A DNA stretch of 64,000 bases from an uncultured Collinsella sp. GTDB taxonomy: Bacteria > Actinomycetota > Coriobacteriia > Coriobacteriales > Coriobacteriaceae. Shown here one piece after another: positions 52,975 through 60,288 of this stretch. The stretch lies in NCBI GenBank assembly GCA_947507155.1, contig CANNOC010000006.1, positions 34,787 to 98,786 on the forward strand, written 5' to 3'. The translations under genes and the position numbers were made by a program. Under the pieces are notes generated by a model. The model was given only the letters and a program-made list of their open reading frames with translations. It did not search any database and was not told the origin of the DNA. The stretch's first letter is position 1, and the number at the start of each line of letters is the position of its first letter.

Positions 52975-53050
52975 GTGATTTTTCTGGGACGGGGATTAAA
53001 AAATCATTGTGTACCTAATGATTTTTTAATCCCCGTCCCAGAAAAATCAC
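52975..53050. repeat. Perfect 34-bp palindrome (paired REP-like elements) between aroC and pheA
   Basis: Left arm 52975-53008 and right arm 53017-53050 are exact reverse complements with an 8-nt spacer (GTGTACCT). Each arm contains GGGACGGGGATTAAAAAATC and matches the solo copy at 44291-44329. It can form a very stable hairpin in the aro mRNA or a cruciform. Confidence 0.85.
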
Positions 53051-53071
53051 CGACACGTGAAAGGGGCCTCC

Positions 53072-54217
53072 ATGGACCTTGCCGATATTCGCCAGGCCAT
53101 CGATGGCATCGACACTACGCTGCTCAACAGCTTTGTCGAGCGCATGGACATTGCCACCGAAGTCGCCAAATCCAAGATCGAGATGGGTAAGGCCGTCTTC
53201 GACCCCGCCCGCGAGCGCTCCAAACTCAACAACCTCGCCAGCCGCGCACCCGAGCGCTACGAGGCCCAGACCATCACCCTGTTCCGCCTTCTCATGAGCA
53301 TGAGCAAGGCCGAGCAGCAGCGCTACATCAACGAGGTCAAGGGCATCACAGTGTCGCAAAAGGCCCATGCCACGGCCGTAGCCTTTGACACGCCCTTCCC
53401 ACAGATGGCTACCGTCGCCTGCCAGGGCGTCGAAGGCGCCTACAGCCAGATCGCCGCGTGCAAGCTCTTCGACGTACCCGATATCGCCTTCTTTGATACC
53501 TTCGAGGGCGTCATGCGCGCCGTACGTGACGGCTTTTGCGAGTTTGGCGTGCTGCCCATCGAAAACTCCACTGCCGGCTCGGTCAACGCCGTCTACGACC
53601 TGCTTGCACAGTTCGACTTCCATATCGTGCGCTCGCTGCGCCTCAAGATCGATCACAACCTGCTCGTCAAACCCGGCACCAAGCTCGCCGACGTGCGCGA
53701 GGTCTACAGCCACGGCCAAGCCATTGCCCAGTGCGCCGGCTTTATCGAGGGCCACGGCCTGCATGCCACCAAGTACCCCAACACCGCCATGTCGGCCGAG
53801 ATGGTCGCCAACTCCGAACGCACCGACGTCGCCGCCATCGCCTCGCGCAGCTGTGCGGCGCTCTACGGCTTGGAGGTGCTGGAGTCCAACATCCAGGACT
53901 CGGACAACAACTACACGCGCTTTGTCGTCATCAGCCGCGAGCCGCGCGTTTATCCCGGTGCCAACCGCACCTCGCTCATGATCACCACGGCCAACGAGCC
54001 GGGCGCCCTCTACCGCGTGCTCGAGCGCTTCTACGCGCTCAACATCAACCTCATCAAGCTTGAGAGCCGCCCCATCCCCGGCCACGACTTTGAGTTTATG
54101 TTCTACTTTGACCTGGACTGCCCCTTTGGCAGCAAGGCCCTCGACGACTTGCTCGATTCCATCGACGACGTGTGCGAGAGCTTTACCTACTTTGGCAGCT
54201 ACACGGAGGTGCTCTAG
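53072..54217 (+). CDS. pheA: Bifunctional chorismate mutase-prephenate dehydratase (P-protein)
   Basis: Converts chorismate to prephenate and then to phenylpyruvate for Phe synthesis. Residues 1-~88 are an AroQ chorismate mutase (DIRQAIDGIDTTLLNSFVER). Residues ~113-285 are prephenate dehydratase (ACQGVEGAYSQIAA, the IENSTAGSV motif and the catalytic NNYTRFVVIS). An ACT domain follows from ~300 (LMITTANEPGALYRVLERF, LESRPIPG), expected to bind Phe for feedback inhibition. The ATG at 53072 has AAAGGGG 5 nt upstream; the GTG at 53057 is less likely. Length is 381 aa. The mutase activity also feeds TyrA. Confidence 0.96.
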   Translation: MDLADIRQAIDGIDTTLLNSFVERMDIATEVAKSKIEMGKAVFDPARERSKLNNLASRAPERYEAQTITLFRLLMSMSKAEQQRYINEVKGITVSQKAHATAVAFDTPFPQMATVACQGVEGAYSQIAACKLFDVPDIAFFDTFEGVMRAVRDGFCEFGVLPIENSTAGSVNAVYDLLAQFDFHIVRSLRLKIDHNLLVKPGTKLADVREVYSHGQAIAQCAGFIEGHGLHATKYPNTAMSAEMVANSERTDVAAIASRSCAALYGLEVLESNIQDSDNNYTRFVVISREPRVYPGANRTSLMITTANEPGALYRVLERFYALNINLIKLESRPIPGHDFEFMFYFDLDCPFGSKALDDLLDSIDDVCESFTYFGSYTEVL

Positions 54218-55468
54218 ATGACCGATACCGCCACAACCCGCCCCTACGGCGTGCTAGGCCGTGTGCTGGGCCACAGCTACACCCCGACCATCTACAAGGA
54301 GCTCGCAGGCCTGGAGTATGTGCGTTTTGAGCGTGAGCCCGAGGATCTCGAGGCTTTTATGACGGGCGATGAATGGGAAGGCACCAACGTGACCATCCCC
54401 TACAAGCGCGCCGTCATGGACTACCTGGACGAGTTGAGCCCCCTGGCCGAACGCATGGGCAACGTCAACACTATCACGCGCCTGCCCGATGGCCTCCTGC
54501 GCGGCGACAACACCGACTACTTTGGTTTTCAGTGTCTGGTCGAAGAGCTGGGCGTTGAAGTTGCCGACAAGAAGGTCCTTGTGCTCGGCGCCACCGGTGG
54601 CGCGGGCACTACGGCCAGCATGGTGCTCGGCGATCTGGGCGCCATCGTCGTACCCGTAGGTCGCACGAGCGAGGTCAATTACGACAACATCGCGCAGCAA
54701 TCCGATGCCGCGCTGCTCGTCAACTGCACGCCTGCCGGCATGTTCCCCCACTGCCCCGACGCTCCCTGCGCGCTCGAAGGCCTCGATGCGCTCGAGGGCG
54801 TCATCGACATTGTCTACAACCCCGCCCGCACGGGTCTGATGCTCGAGGCCGAGCGCCGCGGCATCCCCTGCATCGGCGGCCTGCTCATGCTTGTGGCACA
54901 AGCAGCACAGGCTGTTGAGCGCTACACCGGCAAAGCCACCCCGCACGAGCGCATCCTGGATGTGACGGAACGTCTGTCCCGCCGCGAGCAAAACATCGCG
55001 CTCATCGGCATGCCGGGCTCGGGCAAGACCCGCGTGGGCGAGCAGATCGCCCAGCTCACGGGCCGCGAGCACATCGATCTCGATCGCGCCCTCGAGGAGC
55101 GCCTGGGTATGCCCTGCGCCGACTTTATCGTCGAGCACGGCGAGGTGGCCTTCCGCGAGCAGGAGACAGCGGCGCTGGCCGACATCTCCAAGCGCAGCGG
55201 CCTGGTGCTCTCCACCGGCGGCGGCGTGGTCACGCGCGATGAAAACTATCCGCTGCTGCACCAGAACAGCCAAATCGTGATGCTCAACCGCAAGCTCGAC
55301 GAACTCGCTCATAAGGGACGCCCCATCACTGCCCGCGATGGCATCGAAAAGCTCGCCGAGCAGCGCATGCCGCGCTACCGCGCCTGGGCCGACCACATCA
55401 TCGACTCGCGCGACTGCGCCGCCAACACCGCCCGCGCCGTCCTCGACACCCTCCCACCCGCTCTCTAA
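54218..55468 (+). CDS. aroE-aroK: Shikimate dehydrogenase-shikimate kinase fusion (AroE-AroK)
   Basis: One frame encodes two consecutive shikimate steps. Residues 1-~252 are shikimate dehydrogenase: LGHSYTPTIYKEL, NVTIPYKRAVMDYL, GDNTDYFGF, the NADPH motif GATGGAG, and IDIVYNPARTGLM. Residues ~256-416 are shikimate kinase: Walker A IGMPGSGKTRVG, IDLDRALEERLGM, AFREQETAAL and LSTGGGVVTR. The join is short (TERLSRREQN). No frameshift or stop separates the halves. The ATG directly follows the pheA stop (TAGATG), so translation is coupled. A terminator-like repeat follows. Confidence 0.95.
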   Translation: MTDTATTRPYGVLGRVLGHSYTPTIYKELAGLEYVRFEREPEDLEAFMTGDEWEGTNVTIPYKRAVMDYLDELSPLAERMGNVNTITRLPDGLLRGDNTDYFGFQCLVEELGVEVADKKVLVLGATGGAGTTASMVLGDLGAIVVPVGRTSEVNYDNIAQQSDAALLVNCTPAGMFPHCPDAPCALEGLDALEGVIDIVYNPARTGLMLEAERRGIPCIGGLLMLVAQAAQAVERYTGKATPHERILDVTERLSRREQNIALIGMPGSGKTRVGEQIAQLTGREHIDLDRALEERLGMPCADFIVEHGEVAFREQETAALADISKRSGLVLSTGGGVVTRDENYPLLHQNSQIVMLNRKLDELAHKGRPITARDGIEKLAEQRMPRYRAWADHIIDSRDCAANTARAVLDTLPPAL

Positions 55469-55469
55469 G

Positions 55470-55512
55470 AAAAACCGCCACAAAGGGGACAGGCACCTTT
55501 GTGGTGGTTTTT
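55470..55512. repeat. GGGGACAGGCACC palindromic element / bidirectional terminator-like hairpin
   Basis: AAAAACCGCCACAAAGG and CCTTTGTGGTGGTTTTT form a 17-bp arm pair (one G-U) around GGACAGGCA. It starts 1 nt after the aroE-aroK stop. A 12-bp GC stem followed by TTTTTC on the plus strand would serve as an intrinsic terminator, leaving aroQ partly uncoupled. Confidence 0.75.
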
Positions 55513-55553
55513 CGTTCCGCCTCACCGCCCGCCCAACCGCAAAGGAAGCAACC

Positions 55554-55991
55554 ATGAAAGCACTCGTCATCAACGGCCCCAACCTCAACATGCTCGGCAT
55601 TCGCGAGCCGGGCATCTACGGCAGTGACAACTACGACCACCTGGTCCAGATCTGCCAGGAGGCAGGCGCTGCACAGGGTTTTGACGAGGTCGAGGTCTTC
55701 CAGTCCAACCACGAGGGCAGCATCGTCGACAAGATCCAGGAGGCTTACGGCAAGGTCGACGGCATTGTCATCAACCCGGCTGCCTACACGCACACGAGCG
55801 TGGCCATCCTCGACGCCCTCAAGGCCGTCGCCATCCCTGCCGTCGAAGTCCACATCAGCGCCATAGAGACGCGCGAGGACTTCCGCCAGGTGAGCTATGC
55901 GCGCCTAGCCTGCTTCGCCACCATCACCGGCGAGGGCCTCCAGGGTTACGCTCACGCGCTGGAGCTGCTGAAAGTGCATCTGCTACACTAA
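55554..55991 (+). CDS. aroQ: Type II 3-dehydroquinate dehydratase
   Basis: Third shikimate step, dehydrating 3-dehydroquinate; a dodecameric class II enzyme. Motifs: VINGPNLNMLGIREPGIYG (catalytic Tyr), FQSNHEGSIVDKIQEA, INPAAYTHTSVAI and VEVHISAIETRE. Length 145 aa is typical. The ATG at 55554 has AAAGGA upstream; the track ORF starting at 55338 runs through the aroE-aroK gene in another frame and is rejected. It completes the set of shikimate enzymes in this cluster. Confidence 0.96.
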   Translation: MKALVINGPNLNMLGIREPGIYGSDNYDHLVQICQEAGAAQGFDEVEVFQSNHEGSIVDKIQEAYGKVDGIVINPAAYTHTSVAILDALKAVAIPAVEVHISAIETREDFRQVSYARLACFATITGEGLQGYAHALELLKVHLLH

Positions 55992-55999
55992 TCTTTGAG

Positions 56000-56036
56000 A
56001 CAAATGAGCCAGTGGCGTTTGCCCTGAATCATTTGT
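56000..56036. other. Hairpin between aroQ and glf
   Basis: ACAAATGA and TCATTTGT enclose an inner CAG-GGC/GCCCTG stem with a GTTT loop. There is no U-tract. It may be an operator or an mRNA end structure; it lies 8 nt after the aroQ stop. Confidence 0.45.
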
Positions 56037-56069
56037 AACTGTTCGATTGACATACAAAGGAGCATATCC

Positions 56070-57194
56070 ATGTCCCAGTACGATTACCTTGTCGTCGGTG
56101 CCGGCCTTTCGGGTGCCGTCTTTGCCAATGCCGCCAAGCGCGCCGGCAAGTCGGTCCTGGTCATCGACCGCCGCGATCACATCGCCGGCAACATCTACAC
56201 CGAGGACGTCGAGGGCATCCAGGTCCACCGCTACGGCGCGCACATCTTCCACACCTCCATGAAGGACGTCTGGGACTACGTCAACCGCTTCGCCGAGTTC
56301 AACAACTACGTCAACTCGCCGGTCGCCAACTTCCACGGCAACATGTACAACATGCCCTTCAACATGAACACTTTCGCCAAGATGTGGCCGGGCGTCGTCA
56401 CGCCGGCAGACGCCAAGGCCAAGATCGCCGAGCAGGTGGCCGCCGAGAAAATCGGCGAGCCGCAGAACCTCGAGGAGCAGGCGCTGTCGCTCGTCGGCCG
56501 CGACATCTTCGAGACGCTCGTGAAGGGCTACACCGAGAAGCAGTGGGGCCGTGATTGCAAGGACCTGCCCGCGAGCATCATCAAGCGCCTCCCCTGCCGC
56601 TTTACCTACGACAACAACTACTTCAACGACCGCTACCAGGGCATCCCCATGGGCGGCTACACCAAAATGGTCGCCAACATGCTCGAGGGGATCGAGGTGC
56701 GCTGCGGCGTGGAGTACAAGGAGCTGATCGCCGCCGAGCCCGATATCGCCGCCAAAACGATCTACTGCGGCCCCATCGACGCGTTCTACGACTTCAAGCT
56801 GGGCACGCTGGAGTATCGCAGCCTGCGCTTTGAGACCGAGACGCTCGACGAGCAGGACCACCAGGGCGTGGCCGTGGTCAACTATACCGAGCGCGAGATC
56901 CCCTACACCCGCATCATCGAGCACAAGCACTTTGAGTTCGGCACGCAGGACAAGACCGTCATCACGCGCGAGTACCCGGCCGACTGGAAGCCCGGCGACG
57001 AGCCCTACTACCCCATCAACGACGCCAAGAACGAGGCCCTGTACAAGCAGTACGAGGAGCTGGCGGCGCAGGAGGGCGACGTAATCTTTGCCGGTCGCCT
57101 GGGCGGCTACAAGTACTACGACATGGACAAGGCCATCGCTGCCGCCTTCGAGCTCGTCCGCAAAGAGCTGGGCGTGGAGCCCACGGAGGCGTAA
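56070..57194 (+). CDS. glf: UDP-galactopyranose mutase
   Basis: Flavoenzyme that interconverts UDP-Galp and UDP-Galf, the donor for galactofuranose glycans. The FAD motif is YLVVGAGLSGAVFANAA. Conserved stretches are IAGNIYTEDVEGIQVHRYGA, HIFHTS, GYTEKQWGRDCKDLP and FAGRLGGYKYYDMDKAI. Length 374 aa is typical. AAAGGAG is 7 nt before the ATG. A terminator follows directly. With the GlfT2-like transferase nearby, it points to a galactan-containing surface polymer. Confidence 0.97.
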   Translation: MSQYDYLVVGAGLSGAVFANAAKRAGKSVLVIDRRDHIAGNIYTEDVEGIQVHRYGAHIFHTSMKDVWDYVNRFAEFNNYVNSPVANFHGNMYNMPFNMNTFAKMWPGVVTPADAKAKIAEQVAAEKIGEPQNLEEQALSLVGRDIFETLVKGYTEKQWGRDCKDLPASIIKRLPCRFTYDNNYFNDRYQGIPMGGYTKMVANMLEGIEVRCGVEYKELIAAEPDIAAKTIYCGPIDAFYDFKLGTLEYRSLRFETETLDEQDHQGVAVVNYTEREIPYTRIIEHKHFEFGTQDKTVITREYPADWKPGDEPYYPINDAKNEALYKQYEELAAQEGDVIFAGRLGGYKYYDMDKAIAAAFELVRKELGVEPTEA

Positions 57195-57224
57195 ACAAGG
57201 CGGCCATAAACACACAAGCAGGAA

Positions 57225-57261
57225 GCCCGGCACAGTTTATTGCTGTGCCGGGCCTATTTAT
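57225..57261 (+). terminator. Terminator after glf
   Basis: A perfect 11-bp stem, GCCCGGCACAG with CTGTGCCGGGC, and a 7-nt loop are followed by CTATTTATA on the plus strand, 30 nt after the glf stop. Confidence 0.75.
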
Positions 57262-57298
57262 AGAGCGATCGAAACGCACCATTTCCATTTGAGAAAAT

Positions 57299-57336
57299 AG
57301 GCTGCAAGTCATCCCCATGTCTTGCAGCCTTTGTTT
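57299..57336. terminator. Second, bidirectional terminator-like hairpin after glf
   Basis: AGGCTGCAAG and CTTGCAGCCT form a perfect 10-bp stem with a 12-nt loop. TTGTTT follows on the plus strand and ATTTTCTC on the minus strand. Confidence 0.65.
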
Positions 57337-57357
57337 AAACAATAGCACGCCCACGTG

Positions 57358-57392
57358 CCAAAAAACAAAGACCCGGCATTAAACCGGGTCTT
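57358..57392 (-). terminator. Terminator of tRNA-Arg(TCT)
   Basis: AAGACCCGG and CCGGGTCTT pair over a 7-nt loop and TGTTTTTTGG follows on the minus strand, 12 nt past the tRNA CCA. Confidence 0.88.
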
Positions 57393-57403
57393 CAAAAACT
57401 CTC

Positions 57404-57480
57404 TGGTGCTCCATGGCGGATTCGAACCGTCGACCTTGGGATTAGAAGTCCCCTGCTCTATCCAACTGAGCTAATGGAGC
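57404..57480 (-). tRNA. tRNA-Arg (anticodon TCT)
   Basis: The minus strand gives a cloverleaf with acceptor GCTCCAT/ATGGAGC, anticodon loop CTTCTAA (TCT, reads AGA) and T-arm GACGGTTCGAATCCGCC. The 3' CCA is encoded, unlike the other tRNA-Arg in this window. Confidence 0.96.
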
Positions 57481-57533
57481 ATAAGGCCGCACGTCCAAGT
57501 GGGTACAAGTTCACACGGCTAATAAATTATAAC

Positions 57534-58301
57534 CTACTTGAACTGGTCGTGGTATGCCTTGCAGACCTCATCCACGGGGCCATCCATGCGCAGGTCACCC
57601 TTCTCGATCCATACGGCACGCTGGCAAATGCGCTCAACCTGCTCCATGGAGTGAGAAACGAATAAGACCGTGACGTCACCACTCTCGATAAAGTGCTGAA
57701 TGCGACGCTCGCACTTCTGCTGGAAAAAGACATCGCCAACAGAAAGCGTCTCATCGACGATGAGAATATCGGGCTCGGTAATCGTGGCGATAGCAAAGGC
57801 AATGCGTGCGACCATACCCGAAGAGAAGTTCTTCAAGGGCATGTCAACGAAGTCTTTAAGCTCAGCGAACTCAATGATCTCGTCAAAACTAGCGTCGATA
57901 AACTCCTTGGTATAGCCAAGCAGCGCACCGTTCAGATAGATATTCTCACGCGCGGTAAGCTCCGGGTCAAAGCCGGCACCGAGCTCAATCAGTGGCGCGA
58001 TATTGCCGTGGACCTTAACCTCGCCTTCGCTGGGCTCCAAAACGCCAGCGATGATCTTGAGCATCGTAGACTTACCGGAACCGTTAGTACCAACAAGACC
58101 AACAACCTCGCCGCGATGCACATCAAACGAAATGTGCTTAAGCGCACGGAATTCTTCAAAGAACAGCTCGTGCTTTGCGAGCTTAATAAAGTACTCCTTG
58201 AGGTTTGTAAGCGACTCAGACGCCATATTAAAGATCATGGTGACGTCTTTGACCTCAACAGCAAGGGGCTGCTTGCTGTAATCAATAGCAGATTCAGTCA
58301 T
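57534..58301 (-). CDS. Polysaccharide-export ABC transporter, ATP-binding protein (Wzt/TagH-like)
   Basis: Energises export of a lipid-linked glycan or teichoic acid across the membrane. Walker A is GLVGTNGSGKST, the signature LKNFSSGMVARIAFAIA, Walker B PDILIVDETLSVGD and the switch His SHSMEQV. The N-terminal extension (LKEYFIKLAKHELFFEEF) is typical of the Wzt/TagH subfamily. At 255 aa it lacks the C-terminal glycan-recognition domain of long Wzt proteins. The ATG at 58301 has AAGGAG 8 nt upstream. The cognate permease is upstream. Confidence 0.92.
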   Translation of the reverse strand: MTESAIDYSKQPLAVEVKDVTMIFNMASESLTNLKEYFIKLAKHELFFEEFRALKHISFDVHRGEVVGLVGTNGSGKSTMLKIIAGVLEPSEGEVKVHGNIAPLIELGAGFDPELTARENIYLNGALLGYTKEFIDASFDEIIEFAELKDFVDMPLKNFSSGMVARIAFAIATITEPDILIVDETLSVGDVFFQQKCERRIQHFIESGDVTVLFVSHSMEQVERICQRAVWIEKGDLRMDGPVDEVCKAYHDQFK

Positions 58302-58313
58302 GAACAGCACTCC

Positions 58314-59159
58314 TTAAATGTAGAGAATAAACTTGTGCTCGGTCTTATGAAATACGGTATAGCCAATAGCAAGAGCAAGAATAGCCCAGGCAACACATAA
58401 GCCGAACGTAAGCGCAGAAGGCACGGTATTGAACAGGAAGATATCACGCATAAACTGGAGATAGTTGTACATGGGATTCACAACCACCAGCACCTGGATC
58501 CAATGTGCCATTTGGCTAATGTAATCGGTCGTCCAGAAAATAGGCGTCAGATACATCCAGGCCGTGATAACAACGGTCCACAGGTGCATAACGTCGCGGA
58601 AAAAGACCGCCAGCGCCGACAGCATCATGCCCAAGCCCATGCAGAAACACATAAGCAACAGCAAGCAAACCGGCAGCAGAATTAAATGCCAGGTAGGGAC
58701 AACACGGAAAAAGAGCATAACAAGGGCGACGGCAACCAAAGAGAAGGAAAAGTTGACAAGAGAAAACAGCACCTTCTGCACCGGAAACACCCAGCGATGG
58801 ACCTTAACCTTCTTAAGCAGAGAAGACGCCCAAATGATGGACATGAGCGCCTGGTTCGTCGACTCGGACATGACGGAGAACGTAATGTTACCGACAATCA
58901 GATACAACGGATACATTTCAGGCGTAATTGATCCATTGCGGCTCTGGCCAAAAATCGTCGAAAACACAATCGACATAACAACCATCATCAGCAGTGGGTT
59001 AAGCACGGACCAAGCTACGCCCAAAACGCTGCGACGATACTTAATCTTAAAATCCTTGGTAACCAGCTGCCTAAGGATAAATTTATCCTTCTCATAATCA
59101 TTTTTAGCGTGAGAGGCCGGTTTAGCCACCGCTTTCTGACTCTCAAGATTGTCAGCCAC
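58314..59159 (-). CDS. Polysaccharide-export ABC transporter, permease (Wzm/TagG-like, ABC-2)
   Basis: Membrane channel subunit for the ATPase downstream. Family features: FILRQLVTKDFKIKYRRSVL (amphipathic entry helix), GVAWSVLNPLLMMVVMS, and five to six hydrophobic helices with the late segment LTPIFWTTDYIS. GTG at 59159 has AAGGAG 7 nt upstream and gives 281 aa. The track start at 59228 and an in-frame ATG before it lack a Shine-Dalgarno. It begins 160 nt from the divergent GT2 gene, with TATACT -10-like boxes in both directions. Confidence 0.91.
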   Translation of the reverse strand: MADNLESQKAVAKPASHAKNDYEKDKFILRQLVTKDFKIKYRRSVLGVAWSVLNPLLMMVVMSIVFSTIFGQSRNGSITPEMYPLYLIVGNITFSVMSESTNQALMSIIWASSLLKKVKVHRWVFPVQKVLFSLVNFSFSLVAVALVMLFFRVVPTWHLILLPVCLLLLMCFCMGLGMMLSALAVFFRDVMHLWTVVITAWMYLTPIFWTTDYISQMAHWIQVLVVVNPMYNYLQFMRDIFLFNTVPSALTFGLCVAWAILALAIGYTVFHKTEHKFILYI

Positions 59160-59321
59160 GGACCATCTCCTTGTCTCGTAAAACATAACAGTGGAAAGTA
59201 TAGCCCTCCCACGTAGACGATAACTCACCGCAACAAATCTGGAGAACTAACCCATATCTAATCAAAGGGGGCAGGCGATAGGTATACTTTCGACCAGATG
59301 AGTCATTAAAGGAGGTCCTAC

Positions 59322-60251
59322 ATGGACTATTCGAATACCGCCGTCATAATCCCCTGTTACAACGAAGCGTTGACGATTGGCAAAGTTGTCGACGATTTTC
59401 ATCGAGAGCTGCCCGGCGCAGTTGTCTATGTTTACGACAACAACTCGTCCGATGACACTTCGCAAGTCGCCAAGCAACACGGAGCTACGGTGCGCCACGA
59501 GCCCAGGCAGGGCAAAGGCAACGTATGCCGCCAAATGTTCCGTGATGTCAATGCCGAATGCTACCTGATGGTCGACGGCGACGATACATACCCTGCCGAA
59601 GCTGCCAAGTCGCTCTGCAATCCCATCCTTAACGGCGAAGCAGACATGACCGTCGGCGACCGTCTCTCTAATGGCACCTATGCCGAAGAGAATAAACGGG
59701 CCTTTCACGGCTTTGGCAACAACCTTGTTCGCGCCATGATTAAGTGGATTTACGGTTACAGCTTTGACGACGTGATGACCGGCTACCGAGCCATGAGCAA
59801 ACCCTTCGTCAAGACCTTCCCCGTTTTGAGTGAGGGCTTCCAGATCGAAACCGAGCTCTCCATCCACGCCGTCGATCACCGCTGGCGCATTCAAGACGTG
59901 CCGGTGGAGTATCGAGATAGGCCCGCAGGCTCCGAGTCCAAGCTCAACACAGTTAGCGACGGTATTAAAGTCATAGCAATGATTGGCACACTCTTTAAAG
60001 ACTATCGTCCCCTCAAGTTCTTCAGTCTTATCGCGATCATCTTTGCCATCATAGGGCTTGCCCTCGGTATACCAATCGTCGCAGAGTACTTCCAGACCGG
60101 ATTAGTCCCTCGCTTCCCCACCGCAATGCTCGCTGTCGCATTTATGTTCCTATGCGGGTTAAGCCTGGCAACGGGACTTATCCTCGACTCGGTTGCGAAG
60201 GTCGAGCGAAAGCAATGGGAGCTACAAGCCTATAAAACCTATGCAAAATAA
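59322..60251 (+). CDS. GT2 family glycosyltransferase with C-terminal membrane helices
   Basis: Probably a polyprenyl-phosphate glycosyltransferase of the dolichol-P-mannose/glucose synthase type. The GT-A fold shows VIIPCYNEALTIGKVV, VYDNNSSDDTS, and the metal motif LMVDGDDTYP. VMTGYRAMSKPFVKTFPVL and GFQIETELSIHA follow. Two membrane helices sit at ~230-290 (LIAIIFAIIGLALGIPI; AMLAVAFMFLCGLSLATGLI). Length 309 aa. AAAGGAGG is 5 nt before the ATG. It likely makes a lipid-linked sugar donor for the polymer of this locus. Confidence 0.88.
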   Translation: MDYSNTAVIIPCYNEALTIGKVVDDFHRELPGAVVYVYDNNSSDDTSQVAKQHGATVRHEPRQGKGNVCRQMFRDVNAECYLMVDGDDTYPAEAAKSLCNPILNGEADMTVGDRLSNGTYAEENKRAFHGFGNNLVRAMIKWIYGYSFDDVMTGYRAMSKPFVKTFPVLSEGFQIETELSIHAVDHRWRIQDVPVEYRDRPAGSESKLNTVSDGIKVIAMIGTLFKDYRPLKFFSLIAIIFAIIGLALGIPIVAEYFQTGLVPRFPTAMLAVAFMFLCGLSLATGLILDSVAKVERKQWELQAYKTYAK

Positions 60252-60288
60252 GAAGAAGCCCGGACTTAAGCCGGACCTCTTCTTATTT
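60246..60288. terminator. Bidirectional terminator shared by convergent glycosyltransferase genes
   Basis: AAATAAGAAGA and TCTTCTTATTT form the outer stem, with an inner CCGG/CCGG stem. The hairpin includes the stop codons of both the GT2 gene and the GlfT2-like gene, and its A/T-rich arms supply U-runs in both directions. Confidence 0.75.

Noticed and set aside
54254-55615. 453-aa minus-strand ORF
   Set aside because: Shadow of the aroE-aroK fusion.
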